From NCBI RefSeq assembly GCF_017916325.1, contig NC_090166.1:1116228-1180227 (forward strand): 64,000 nt of DNA, written 5' to 3'. The translations under genes and the position numbers were made by a program. The notes under the pieces are model-generated. The model did no database searches and was not told where the DNA came from. It was given only the letters and a program-made list of their open reading frames with translations. Source of the stretch: Leishmania martiniquensis. Taxonomy: Eukaryota; Euglenozoa; Kinetoplastea; Trypanosomatida; Trypanosomatidae. Positions 52,452 to 62,523 of this stretch are shown here, one piece after another (position 1 is the stretch's first letter; every line of letters begins with the position of its first letter).

Positions 52452-53108
52452 GACGCTCTCCACAACTCGAAAGCACGCCTTTGAGATGGGTACACACATG
52501 GGGAGACGTGACAGGGAAACGAAGAAATAAAGAGCAACAAAAAAGGGGGAGGAGAGGGAAGGGGAGACAGCGAAGGGCCGCAGGGAAGGGAAAAGAGCTC
52601 ATCGACAGATTACTGCCGACCTCTTTTTTTTCTTTCGGCCAGGAAGAGAGGGGGAGGGGAAGGGGAGGCTAACACGACAGAAAAGAGAAGCCGCGTACAC
52701 GGCTGAGGTGCCGTTGCCAGTCGCCGGCACCGCCGCGCATGGCAGCCGTCGTCGTGTGCCAGAAGAAACGATACTGTACGCATAGGCCATCGGCTCATTA
52801 ATGATGTCTATTATGAAGAGAAGAGAGAGAGGGGTGGAAAGGTGACAAAGCCACCACTCACCGCACCAACGTCTAAGGCGCCCCCCTCCCCCAAAGGGGC
52901 AGCGAAAGGGGGAGGGAAGGGGAGGGGGTTCAGTCCCCCGCTTTCGCTCACGCTGCATCTACAGAGGAAAAGAGAGCGAGCCCGAGATGACTTTCTGAAG
53001 CACAGCCGCACGACAAAGTGGGCAACGGTTATCTAACGGCGACCGCATCGACGCCCTGGCGTAGGATGGGGAAAGAAAGCACCCCCGCCCTGCCGACAAA
53101 GCAGCGCC

Positions 53109-56100
53109 TCAGTGCTGCCGCCGCTGCGCGGGGTAGCCGTGGGAACGTGGGTGCATGGGCGCGGGTGGCCTTGGGCCGTTCGGGAGACCAGGCACGTGCA
53201 GGGCAACTTCACCGTGTAGAATTCTTTTCCTGTTCTTCGCTTCAGCGCCTCCAGGCAAGTCCTTTCCTGCAGCGAAGCGGCGTTCATATCCCTCGTAGCG
53301 CTGTGCTTCGTTCTCTTGTCGCTGCCACAACAGCCCACGCCGCGCCCAACGCATGACATACAGGTCGTGCTCCCGTTTCTTACGCAGCGTCTCCCTCATG
53401 TCGGTCTGCATCGAGGTGTCTGGTGAATCGACGTAGGGGACGTCAGGGATGTCAAGGATCGTACGGCGTCGCTGCAGCTGCTCTCGCTGCGCTTCGGAGC
53501 GGTGACCGGCGACGCTGCACTCGGATGTGCGGAGAGGAGGGCAGTGGTGGTGAATACGACGCTTTGGCACACTCACTGCAAGCTGAGTGCTTTCCCGATC
53601 GGTGTCGGGGCCTTCCGAGTCCCTGCACCCATCCCCTTCACGGCTGTCCGCGCGCATCTCGTCAGCAGCGGTGATATCCAGCCCCATGTTGTCGCTGCGC
53701 GACGCTGTGACACTTCGCGAGCGATTGGCGCTCGCCATCCCTGTCCTCCCTGGCACAACAGAAGCCTTCATGGTGGAGGCTTGGTTGTCAATCACATGGC
53801 TTGAGTCCAGCCGTGAGTGGTTGAGAAGGGCGGCGAGATCCGCATGCTTCGCGTGCACATCACGGCTGAGCTCCTCTGCGTATGCCGCATCCACATCAGG
53901 CGCTTCTGCGGATGCCTCTTGTGCTGTCTGTATCACGGAGAAGAAACCAGACTGGCTGCTTCCACCCAGCAGCACAGCGGTCATGTTAGGAGGCATTCGC
54001 AGAGACCCCTCGCCGATCGTATCGCCGGTCGCATTCACATCAGTCGCGCCAGGTGGCAGCGGGAAAGGGGGTATGGCGAACGCCGCCACGTTCTCGCCAG
54101 TCGCAACAGAACCCAAATTGGTTAGGCCCTCATGAGCGCTTACCTCAGAAGTCACAGCCGCAGCGGCCTGTGCGCCTTCTGTGGCTTTCGTTTTCTTTGG
54201 CTCGTCGATGCGGCTACCCCCAGGCGAGCTGCGCAAAAGGGAGGAGGTGGCCGGGATGAGGCAGTCGACACGACAGTGGTTGGTGACTGCCAAGTCAGCT
54301 CCTTGACGTTCACGTAGCTGTTGATTGCTCGTGTCGCCATGGAGAACTGAGACGTCTGAGAAAGTGTGCAGAGAAAGAGCGGCGCTGCCGCACGTCTCAC
54401 TCGGAACAGTCGCGCGACTCCTGAATCCGTGTCTTTCCAGGAGGGATCCTGCGTGGCTCCCAATGTTGCCCGTGCATTCTTCCCAAGACGTCCACGGCGG
54501 CCGGGCGCCGGTGATGGCTAAAAGCGGTGAGCCGCCACGGACAGGCACAGAGGCACCCTGTGCCAACACCTTTTCGGCGCCTCCTGCCGGCGATCGAGAG
54601 GGGCAGGGGCTGAGCGGAGCACCAACGCGCTCCCGCGTCCCGTCGCTTCGTGAAGGAGCTCCCGCGCTGGGGCTTCGGCGCTTCCGCTGGTGGCTCTCGC
54701 GCTGTGCGACGTTGCTCAACACCTCCCGCAGTTGCAACGGCACAGGGGGAGCGGCATTCGGCGACGGGGCGGTTGGCGCGTTTTCAAGTAGGCTGCCTCT
54801 CGTGGCGACGAGATCCGCCTCATGAGCGCGTGCCTCTGTGACATGTGGGGGTGCCGAGCGCTTCTGACGAGGCGCTTGCTTCGTAGCCACGGTAATGGGG
54901 ATGTGGTCCTTACCCGTAGCGCAGAGGCATCCGACCTCCCCAAACGTACACGCGATGTTTTCTTCCGAGCCAGAGGTGTGCCCTTCGCCGAGACGCTGCA
55001 GAGCGGCTGTCAACTCGACAGGATCCATAGTGGAGCTTCGCATTCCACTACCCCCTTCCCCCCACCCCCATAGGGCCGTGCACGACGACATCGCTGTCTC
55101 CTCGCTTGCGGCAACGTTTCGGCGAGACTCGTTGACCATCGGGCGCAAACCACAAATGGATGACAGCACATGGCCGCCCGCATCAACGCCGGTGCTCGCT
55201 GCACAGTAAGGGGTTGTGTCGCCTCGAGCCGCCGTGTGAGTGCCTGCACACTCCATACCAGGCAGCATCTGACGGGCGCTCTCCGGCAGAGACGAATTCG
55301 GTTCCTCCATCACGCTGCCGTACCCGAGGCCCGAGCGCACGGCCGACACGCTGCGGCCGCCCATGCTGTGCCCGCCACTCGCCGGCGCTGCGCAGCTCCC
55401 GTCTGGCGCCACAGAGCCGCTGCCCTCCATCACGCTGCCGTACCCGAGGCCCGAGCGCACGGCCGACACGCTGCGGCCGCCCATGCTGTGCCCGCCACTC
55501 GCCGGCGCTGCGCAGCTCCCGTCTGGCGCCACAGAGCCGCTGCCCTCCATCACGCTGCCGTACCCGAGGCCCGAGCGCACGGCCGACACGCTGCGGCCGC
55601 CCATGCTGTGCCCGCCACTCGCCGGCGCTGCGCAGCTCCCGTCTGGCGCCACAGAGCCGCTGCCCTCCATCACGCTGCCGTACCCGAGGCCCGAGCGCAC
55701 GGCCGACACGCTGCGGCCGCCCATGCTGTGCCCGCCACTCGCCGGCGCTGCGCAGCTCCCGTCTGGCGCCACAGAGCCGCTGCCCTCCATCACGCTGCCG
55801 TACCCGAGGCCCGAGCGCACGGTCGACACGCTGCGGCCGCCCATGCTGTGCCCGCCACTCGCCGGCGCTGCGCAGCTCCCGTCTGGCGCCACAGAGCCGC
55901 TGCCCTCCATCACGCTGCCGTACCCGAGGCCCGAGCGCACGGCCGACACGCTGCGGCCGCCCATGCTGTGCCCGCCACTCGCCGGCGCTGCGCAGCTCCC
56001 GTCTGGCGCCACAGAGCCGCTGCCCTCCATCACGCTGCCGTACCCGAGGCCCGAGCGCACGGCCGACACGCTGCGGCCGCCCATGCTGTGCCCGCCACTC

Positions 56101-59100
56101 GCCGGCGCTGCGCAGCTCCCGTCTGGCGCCACAGAGCCGCTGCCCTCCATCACGCTGCCGTACCCGAGGCCCGAGCGCACGGCCGACACGCTGCGGCCGC
56201 CCATGCTGTAGCTTCTTTGCTGTGCGCTAACCCTGTGCAGGGATGTACCGTTGAGGGTGGGAGAGTTGAAAGACTTGAGCAGCGAGCGGCGCTGATGGTC
56301 TACGCCACACGCACGCGAGGGTTCGGTGCACCAGCCCCGAACGCTTTCAAAGCGTGACTCTCTGGATGAAGTGGATGCGGCATCTGAGGTCTTTTCCAGT
56401 CTGGTACAGGGCGGGTAACTGCTAACAAGCAGGCTGCATGCTGGTGTGTGATGAAGGACGCCTTCCGTGGACGAGCTTCCTCTCGTGCTTGTTCTTTGTC
56501 CTCCGCTTGCTTCTCCGTGGAGGCGGCTGTCCGGTGCCCCACATATGGACACGGGAGGTGTTTCACGTACTCCATGGGTGCTGTGCCCCCCAGGATTAGC
56601 CATGGTTGATGAATGCCTGAAGACGCTAACGGCCGCGTTGCTCGCAGAAGCCGTGCTACGACAGCCCCTCTCGTTTGCGTTGACGGATGCGAATTGAGCA
56701 CCAGTGGTATCAGAGGGCTCTGCTGCCAACACCTCTGCCGAGATGAACGCGCTGTACTCTACAACTGTGCGCCAACCCGTTTCTGTGCTCACCGCGGAGG
56801 TGATGCTCTTGGTTGCGCTGGTCTCCACTGTATCGGCGTGGCTTTCCAGGAGAAGGCCGTGACCACACCCTTTGTCGGCGGGGTGCCCTGGTTCCAAGGT
56901 CTGTGACAGACTCGGCGTCTGGGCGCTGCCGCGCTCCTGTCGCGCGTCCCTGCGGCTTCGCAGCGAGCGGTCTGGCTTGTGCGTTAGAGCGGAAGCGTTC
57001 GGCAGCATTGAATAGTATTCCGTGGCCGTCACCTTCTGATTCAGTGAGTGCTCCGCGCTGCTGAGGTAAGGGTAAGGCCGCTGTTCGCGTCGATGGTTGA
57101 GTGTCTCATCGGGTTCTGTTGCGCTTGACGTCGAAGTTGAAGTTGCGCTCCTGCCACGCAGCGGGGGGGAGTCCCCGAAGCATGCAGCAGAGCCCGTAGC
57201 GTTGTCTGGGCCAGTAACGCCGAAAACAGGCTCGTGGAGGTCATTCAGGGCAGCGCACGTGATGGTGCGTGTGGGTGCCTGTGCTGCTGCCCCTTCATGG
57301 GGAGCTGCGCCGGCATCTCGATTGCAGAGCTGGCGGTCGATACCCACACTGAACGAGTACTCTCCACTCATGTGAGAGCTGGTCGTGTCGCCCGCGACCG
57401 TGGAGAGGTCGGGCGAGTCGACGGCCTCGCTGCCACGGGAGCTTCGCTGAGCACATGGGCTGCTGTCGGCGGCAGCGATGATGTTCGATACACATGGCGT
57501 GACGGCGGACGGCACATCTATCGTGCGGTCCCCACGGCCAACGTGTCTCTGACGCGGTTGCCTAGCTGACACGCCTTTTCGTTTGTCGGCGTTGCTTGCC
57601 GCCGTTAGAACAGGTGGGGCGATGTCCTGCCAAAAGACTGAGACAGAGGGCATGCCCTGGTCGCCGGGCCCCTCGTGACACTCTCGGTAGAACAAACTCA
57701 GCCCTTCCTCGCCCTCCTTGGCGCGGCTGACTTCACTGAGACTACCCACGCTGAGGGTCACGTGACGGATGTTGCAGCACTCCCTTCCGCACAGCTGCAG
57801 GCCGTGTCGGCGGTACGCCATCACCTCTCCAAGCCCGCAGCTGGAGCGGGCTGAGGCAGGTGGCACGGGGGCGCGCTTCTCCGATGTCGAACCGGTCGCA
57901 GGGGCTTTTGCCGCAGTTGATTGATGTCCTGGGTCGTGGAAGAGGGACGGCTCCTCCGCCACTGACGACGGCTCCTCCTCGACAATGTTGAACACGTTCT
58001 TAGCTCTAGCCTCGCGGTCCGAAGTGTTCACGACAACATCCACGACAGGGCGGTCCTCTGCTTTCGCCCTTTGCCGATCGACACATGCGCGCTCATAGGT
58101 GTACACGCGCAGCCGTCCGTACGGCAGCGGGGACAGGTTGCCCGCGCAAAGGCTTCTCGGCGTCTTAGAAAACTGTGGGGAGCACAGCCTCTCCGCGCTT
58201 GTTGTTGGGATGTCGGAGGCGTCCTTGAGCGCGCAAAAGGCTGCATGCCGCCGTGGCTGCTGTCGGCGCTGCGGATGCGCATGCGTGCCATCGGACAGCT
58301 TCGCCCCTTGCGTCGGAGATGCCGGGGCGGCGATGGCGTAGTGGTGCTTCGGATTTTTGCGGTTGCGCTCCTTTGCCTCCCGTCGCAGACGCCGGATTTC
58401 GTTCACGCGAGGCAAAAACGACGCGATTGAGATCGTCGCGCTCCCCGCGCTGGCGGACGGCGACGCCTCCGTCGAGGATGTCAGGAGTGACACATACTGC
58501 GTCGCCGCCTCGTCGCCGAACTTATCGCGGAGCAGATACCACGCAAGGATGGGGAGTAGGCGCTTGTTGAACGGGGCGGAGGTGCGGAGAGAGCGCTTGC
58601 GGATGGCCTCCAGCTCAAACAGCACATCTTCCTCCGAGAACACCTTCGCGTCTAAGAGGTCCGCGAGCACAGAGAGGTGAGTAGCCGAGCGCGCGACGGA
58701 GCGCATGTCGCTCTGCCTGAGATGTCGAGGCGCCTTTGATGTACCGCTGCTCTTTTGTGGAGTGGCAGGCGAGTCTACGCCACACGGGGCCGTGCCTTCC
58801 TGCGAAAGGGGGCTTCGGGTGTGCAGACAGAGGTCTGACAGCGGCTGATCAAGCTCCTTGCGGAAAGGCTCGAGGACCGCAGAAGCTGACTGCGCTGTAG
58901 CCGTGTCGGTTTGGATATCAGGCGCCCGTGCCGTTCCTGGCTGCGCTTTCCGTGGCGCATGTAAGGAAGACGGTCGGGAGGGCCCTTCGAAGGAAGCAGA
59001 GGGGGGCGGGAGCCGCTTCCCCGACGGTACGCTTCCAGGCATCTGCGCCCCCGTTTTGGCTGTCGGCGCATGCGCAACGTCCGGGATATCTATCGTGCAC

Positions 59101-59420
59101 CGGGTGATGCTGATGCTGTCCGTCTCGTTCAGCAACCCGCACATGACGCCTGCCTGCGCCTCGCTCGAGGAGCTGTGCCGTCGACTTCCAGTACGGCGGC
59201 TCGAGGTGTACGCTTCAGAAGATATGCGCGACGGTGACATCAGGGACATTCTTGAGGCAGACAAACGCGCATCCACATTTTCTGCAGCGCTCACTTCGAT
59301 GCCAAACACTTTGTGGGGTGTACTGGTGAGTGAGATCGCTTCGGGGAGGTTCTTGGTGTGCTGAAACGGTGTGGCCACCGTCGGCGCCGCTGTGTGTGCG
59401 GAGCCTGCCACGGAGGACAT
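53109..59420 (-). CDS. Very large hypothetical protein, 2103 aa, with 40-residue tandem repeats
   Basis: Function not recognised. The frame is open to 59756, but the upstream part translates a pyrimidine tract and has no ATG; the first ATG is at 59420 (MSSVAGSAHTAAPT). Most of the chain is Ser/Thr/Gly-rich and probably disordered. A folded-looking helical segment lies near 240-360 (LSVLADLLDAKVFSEED, KRLLPILAWYLLRDKFG), followed by a basic stretch. A second ordered patch lies near 540-607 (YRRHGLQLCGRECC). Residues about 1071-1373 are a tandem array of 40-residue units that start around SMGGRSVSAVRSGLGYGSVM: seven full copies and one partial. The C-terminus has a charged helix (RETLRKKREHDLYVMRWAR) and ends PAQRRQH. 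The short string DIPDV occurs near 107 and again near 1986. A cytoskeletal or scaffold role would fit such a chain, but nothing proves it. Confidence 0.9.
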   Translation of the reverse strand: MSSVAGSAHTAAPTVATPFQHTKNLPEAISLTSTPHKVFGIEVSAAENVDARLSASRMSLMSPSRISSEAYTSSRRTGSRRHSSSSEAQAGVMCGLLNETDSISITRCTIDIPDVAHAPTAKTGAQMPGSVPSGKRLPPPSASFEGPSRPSSLHAPRKAQPGTARAPDIQTDTATAQSASAVLEPFRKELDQPLSDLCLHTRSPLSQEGTAPCGVDSPATPQKSSGTSKAPRHLRQSDMRSVARSATHLSVLADLLDAKVFSEEDVLFELEAIRKRSLRTSAPFNKRLLPILAWYLLRDKFGDEAATQYVSLLTSSTEASPSASAGSATISIASFLPRVNEIRRLRREAKERNRKNPKHHYAIAAPASPTQGAKLSDGTHAHPQRRQQPRRHAAFCALKDASDIPTTSAERLCSPQFSKTPRSLCAGNLSPLPYGRLRVYTYERACVDRQRAKAEDRPVVDVVVNTSDREARAKNVFNIVEEEPSSVAEEPSLFHDPGHQSTAAKAPATGSTSEKRAPVPPASARSSCGLGEVMAYRRHGLQLCGRECCNIRHVTLSVGSLSEVSRAKEGEEGLSLFYRECHEGPGDQGMPSVSVFWQDIAPPVLTAASNADKRKGVSARQPRQRHVGRGDRTIDVPSAVTPCVSNIIAAADSSPCAQRSSRGSEAVDSPDLSTVAGDTTSSHMSGEYSFSVGIDRQLCNRDAGAAPHEGAAAQAPTRTITCAALNDLHEPVFGVTGPDNATGSAACFGDSPPLRGRSATSTSTSSATEPDETLNHRREQRPYPYLSSAEHSLNQKVTATEYYSMLPNASALTHKPDRSLRSRRDARQERGSAQTPSLSQTLEPGHPADKGCGHGLLLESHADTVETSATKSITSAVSTETGWRTVVEYSAFISAEVLAAEPSDTTGAQFASVNANERGCRSTASASNAAVSVFRHSSTMANPGGHSTHGVRETPPVSICGAPDSRLHGEASGGQRTSTRGSSSTEGVLHHTPACSLLVSSYPPCTRLEKTSDAASTSSRESRFESVRGWCTEPSRACGVDHQRRSLLKSFNSPTLNGTSLHRVSAQQRSYSMGGRSVSAVRSGLGYGSVMEGSGSVAPDGSCAAPASGGHSMGGRSVSAVRSGLGYGSVMEGSGSVAPDGSCAAPASGGHSMGGRSVSAVRSGLGYGSVMEGSGSVAPDGSCAAPASGGHSMGGRSVSTVRSGLGYGSVMEGSGSVAPDGSCAAPASGGHSMGGRSVSAVRSGLGYGSVMEGSGSVAPDGSCAAPASGGHSMGGRSVSAVRSGLGYGSVMEGSGSVAPDGSCAAPASGGHSMGGRSVSAVRSGLGYGSVMEGSGSVAPDGSCAAPASGGHSMGGRSVSAVRSGLGYGSVMEEPNSSLPESARQMLPGMECAGTHTAARGDTTPYCAASTGVDAGGHVLSSICGLRPMVNESRRNVAASEETAMSSCTALWGWGEGGSGMRSSTMDPVELTAALQRLGEGHTSGSEENIACTFGEVGCLCATGKDHIPITVATKQAPRQKRSAPPHVTEARAHEADLVATRGSLLENAPTAPSPNAAPPVPLQLREVLSNVAQRESHQRKRRSPSAGAPSRSDGTRERVGAPLSPCPSRSPAGGAEKVLAQGASVPVRGGSPLLAITGARPPWTSWEECTGNIGSHAGSLLERHGFRSRATVPSETCGSAALSLHTFSDVSVLHGDTSNQQLRERQGADLAVTNHCRVDCLIPATSSLLRSSPGGSRIDEPKKTKATEGAQAAAAVTSEVSAHEGLTNLGSVATGENVAAFAIPPFPLPPGATDVNATGDTIGEGSLRMPPNMTAVLLGGSSQSGFFSVIQTAQEASAEAPDVDAAYAEELSRDVHAKHADLAALLNHSRLDSSHVIDNQASTMKASVVPGRTGMASANRSRSVTASRSDNMGLDITAADEMRADSREGDGCRDSEGPDTDRESTQLAVSVPKRRIHHHCPPLRTSECSVAGHRSEAQREQLQRRRTILDIPDVPYVDSPDTSMQTDMRETLRKKREHDLYVMRWARRGLLWQRQENEAQRYEGYERRFAAGKDLPGGAEAKNRKRILHGEVALHVPGLPNGPRPPAPMHPRSHGYPAQRRQH
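55304..56209 (-). repeat. 120-bp tandem repeat array, about 7.5 near-identical copies
   Basis: Units of exactly 120 bp repeat head to tail inside the 2103-residue-protein gene. Read by eye, all copies are identical except for one base at 55823 (T in place of C on the plus strand), which changes Ala to Thr in the fourth copy of the protein. The period is a multiple of three, so the frame is kept. All three plus-strand frames are also open through the array. Confidence 0.98.
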
Positions 59421-59528
59421 GGCGTGTGGGACAGCGGCGAAGGGAGACTCTTCTGCTATGTGAAGAGAGGCCGTAAAACGGGGTAGCGGAGCGCGCTTGA
59501 GGACGGAGGGGATGCGTGGGGTCAAAGA

Positions 59529-59640
59529 CTCGGCGAAGGGGAAAGGGGAAGAAGCCAAAAGGTGCCAAAGAGGGGAGAGACGATGCGGGAAAGGGAAGGG
59601 GAGGGGAGGAGGACAAAAGGAGGTGACGATGAAGGGCGAG
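59529..59640 (-). promoter_or_regulatory. Predicted SL trans-splice acceptor region for the 2103-aa-protein gene
   Basis: A long CT-rich tract on the minus strand (about 59535-59640) is followed by AG at 59529-59530. The predicted 5' UTR is about 108 nt. Other AGs lie between this one and the ATG, so the exact site is uncertain. Confidence 0.5.
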
Positions 59641-60485
59641 GCAGGTCGGTAGAGGGTGAGACACACACTGGAGAACGCAAACGGAGCCGCCGTGTGAAAG
59701 GGGATCGTGCGGGGGATGCACACGACAATCACAAAGAAACGAATACACACACACACACAGAACGGAGGACAAAAAAATAGGGATTTTTGCTGAAGAGGCC
59801 GAGAGGGGAAAAATGGTCGTGGTGGTGGTGGTGAGTACAGGCACTCGAGCGCGGTTGTGCGCGACGATGAAGGTTCTAATAATGAAAAGAAGGGGTGCGA
59901 CTGTGGCAGCCTTTGCGATGCAGAGCGCCACCCAATGGGTGGTTGATGCAGAGGTTAAGGGTATCTGTGGTGGTGAGTACAGAGTAGGGATGTACGGAGA
60001 GTGAAAAGAGCAGCCGCGTATCGCTTTGGGCGCATGCTGTGATGTCTCTGTGCAGGTGTTTGTGAATGCAGCGGCTGCATCAGGTGAGCGTTTGCCGACG
60101 GGGACTCAGATAAATCAGGCGGAAAGGCAAACGGGAGGTGCTGCCTACGCTGAGAGAGAGAGGAGAGAGAGAAGGTGTGTGTGTGCGCGCTGATGGTGTT
60201 GGTGTTGATGGTGTGTGTACGTGTGTGGGGGAGGGCTCGACACGGGGCAACACAGGGAGCCGCCATGCTGCACCGAGAGAGGGTGTGTTGGGAGACGGAT
60301 TTCTGCTCTGGCGACCGCCCCCCTCTCCTACTCGCGCTTGTGAGCGCTGTGTAGAGATGAAACAGCTGAGCGTGCATCTGCATAGCCGGCGGTGCTCATG
60401 TGTTTCTCCCTTTTTTCAGTTGTTTCTTTGTTTGCCTTTCACATGATGCGGTTTCTGTTCTCCCGCTCGCTTTCTCCCGCGTCTG

Positions 60486-60515
60486 CATATATATACATGT
60501 GTGTGTGCGTGTGTG
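60486..60515. repeat. Compound AT/GT microsatellite
   Basis: A short AT run passes into a GT run, as at 4819-4849. Confidence 0.8.
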
Positions 60516-61170
60516 GCGCGGGGGGGCGGCGGCATGCGGAGAAGCGAATAGGAAGGTGAAAGTAACGGGGAAGGGCGATAAGGAATATGGGCGCGCGGAC
60601 GACGGGGGAGAGCGATGCGGCTCAGATGCATGTGCGGATGCGGGCATGAGGCCCTCGGGCACGGCGTACAGGGAATAAGGTGCATACATGGGGGTAGATG
60701 GAGAGGTATGAGAGGTGGCGAGCAACGCCAAGGAGGAGCATACAAGGTGGCGAAACGGCAGCCCGACACGCTGCACTCTCTCAGCTGCACCGCCCATCCG
60801 ACACGCGTGCACACGCACACAACAACACAAACCAAAAAAAGAAGAAAAAAGAGCGCCAAGCACAGGGCGTGGGTCTAAAAGAGAAGAGCGCTGAGGAAAA
60901 TCGAATGCAGACCCGCCGGTGACATTTGCCCGCCCACGGCCTTCTTCCCTTTATAGAGGTCTCAATGTGAGGGGGATCGCAGTAAGACAGCCGATGCTCA
61001 CACCTCTGTGGGATGGAGGGGGTGGGGGTGCGATGCCGTGGCGGAGTCGGCTGTTTCTAGCGCTCTCGAGTCCCCTCTTGGTGATCCACGTGGTCGTGGG
61101 GGAAGGGAGGGGGGGCAAATAAGTCCCTCCTTCGACGAAGAGGCATCGGCCAGTGACAGTGCGGCCTTCG

Positions 61171-62523
61171 TCAATCCTCGCAGAGGACTTTGAGGACGCG
61201 ACCACGTGGCGGGACGCATCGAGAGGCTTTGAGATGGTCATACCGTTGCCCAATCGCACTACAGTTGCCGCCCATGCCGTCGCTTTCGATGTGGCTCCGG
61301 CTGGCGGATGACGGGCGACTCGTTCGCGCGTTGCTGGTGCCTTCTATGGGGGCCATTCGTCGAGGAGAGGATGGCCTGGAAGCTGATACAATGTTGCGAG
61401 TCTCTGAAGAGAGGCGCACTCCTGTGAAATGGGCGTCGGCTGTGGGTGACGATATCACCCCTTTCGTGCCGCCAGCAGAACGAAGTTGCATGCCGTCGGC
61501 TGTGCTGATTGCAGCTTCAGCAGTCTGGGGGTGCTGCGGCTTCTCTATAGGTGTGATCAATCCAGCCCGGCGCAGGTGCTGCACGGTGGCCATCATCGTC
61601 GAGGCGTCGCTTGTACATGCGGAGGCGCTGCTTCTACTTACAGGAAGGAGTGACGCGGCAGCGATTGCCGTTGGATGACAGCCAATCGTCTCCACGGCAA
61701 AGCGGTCACCTCCCCCGTTGTGGTGACTCTCGCCGCAGAGGCCCTCCTCCCCAGTCGTCGCCGCTGAAAGATGGCAGCGCCGAGTCTGTGCCACACGGAT
61801 CGTTGTCGAGTTCAGTCTCCGTTCATCTGCCGCTGCATCTTGTTGAGCGCGCACCGCTCCTGCAGCACTGTCGCGCGCGGCTGCGTTGCGCGCCTGGACA
61901 GCGTCCCACGTAGCTTCTGCATCGCAGGTGCCTCGAGGTATGGAAGAGACAGTGCTGCTACCACCGCCTTCAGACTGCAAGACAGGGCCAAAGGTGTGTT
62001 GCCGCATCCACCGCGCCTTTGTGATGGACGGAGATTCGTCCAGGTAGCTATCCGTCCACGTGTAGGACAGTGACGGCTCCGTCGCATTCCCCAATAGAGC
62101 GTAAGAGTCGCTCGTGCGGGCGGCACTCGACACTGACGCTTCTTGCACCGCTGCAGACGACTTCTGCTGCCCCGCTACTTGACGTACCTCTGGCTTTCGT
62201 TCACCTGGCCGCGCAGCACCGATCGCTGCAGACATTCCGCCCTGGACAGGCGCATTGATGATGCCATGCTTTCCAAGCGGGAGCCGTGACGAGCACAGCT
62301 GGGGACGAGTGTGTGGTCGGCTGGGCGATGGTGACGTGCCCACGACACGTGTTTCCGTCAACTGGGCGCGACGACTGAAGCAGACCTGAAACAAAAATGG
62401 CGTGCTCGCGCAACGATCGCTGGCGGTTGCACCACTGCGCGGTGTCATCGCCACCGCAGAGGCGCCCGTGGACATTGGCCGGTCATCATGCGTCACGTCG
62501 CTGCTGTCTGTATTCGAGGGCAT
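61171..62523 (-). CDS. Hypothetical protein, 450 aa, containing RQHTFG
   Basis: Function not recognised. The ATG at 62523 (MPSNTDSSDVTHDDR) starts the frame. The protein is Ser/Ala/Arg-rich. The most ordered-looking part is near 146-186, with aromatic residues (SLSYTWTDSYLDE) followed by KARWMRQHTFGP. The RQHTFG at 174-179 is identical to one in the 481-residue protein. A Gln/Ala/Arg-rich helix follows (AVQARNAAARDSAAGAVRAQQ). The C-terminal third is a disordered Ser/Arg stretch (GTSNARTSRPSSASRS), and the end has a short basic/hydrophobic sequence (RGRVLKVL). No signal peptide or membrane span is seen. It is the first complete gene of the transcription unit inside the window. Confidence 0.9.
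   Translation of the reverse strand: MPSNTDSSDVTHDDRPMSTGASAVAMTPRSGATASDRCASTPFLFQVCFSRRAQLTETRVVGTSPSPSRPHTRPQLCSSRLPLGKHGIINAPVQGGMSAAIGAARPGERKPEVRQVAGQQKSSAAVQEASVSSAARTSDSYALLGNATEPSLSYTWTDSYLDESPSITKARWMRQHTFGPVLQSEGGGSSTVSSIPRGTCDAEATWDAVQARNAAARDSAAGAVRAQQDAAADERRLNSTTIRVAQTRRCHLSAATTGEEGLCGESHHNGGGDRFAVETIGCHPTAIAAASLLPVSRSSASACTSDASTMMATVQHLRRAGLITPIEKPQHPQTAEAAISTADGMQLRSAGGTKGVISSPTADAHFTGVRLSSETRNIVSASRPSSPRRMAPIEGTSNARTSRPSSASRSHIESDGMGGNCSAIGQRYDHLKASRCVPPRGRVLKVLCED

Larger units (their letters stand above)
50669..53108. other. Intergenic region between the 2103-aa and 822-aa protein genes
   Basis: About 2.4 kb, expected to be the 3' UTR of the 2103-residue-protein transcript plus the 5' UTR of the 822-residue-protein gene. 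It has a GT run at 51000-51022, a GGGA repeat at 52422-52451 and AG-rich tracts. The stretch at about 51340-52090 is of mixed composition, but minus frames there lack an ATG and are not called. Confidence 0.55.
59421..61170. other. Intergenic region between the 450-aa and 2103-aa protein genes
   Basis: About 1.75 kb of 3' UTR of the 450-residue-protein transcript and 5' UTR of the 2103-residue-protein gene. It has GT-rich stretches near 60175-60230, an AT/GT tract at 60486-60515 and AG-rich sequence. No coding signal was seen. Confidence 0.6.

Noticed and set aside
55160..56357. Three long plus-strand frames over the tandem repeat
   Set aside because: They are a by-product of the repeat period being a multiple of three; the minus frame continues as one long protein on both sides.
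59421..59756. A 112-residue hydrophobic N-terminal extension of the 2103-aa protein
   Set aside because: It has no ATG and consists of translated CT-rich UTR; the candidate acceptor lies inside it.
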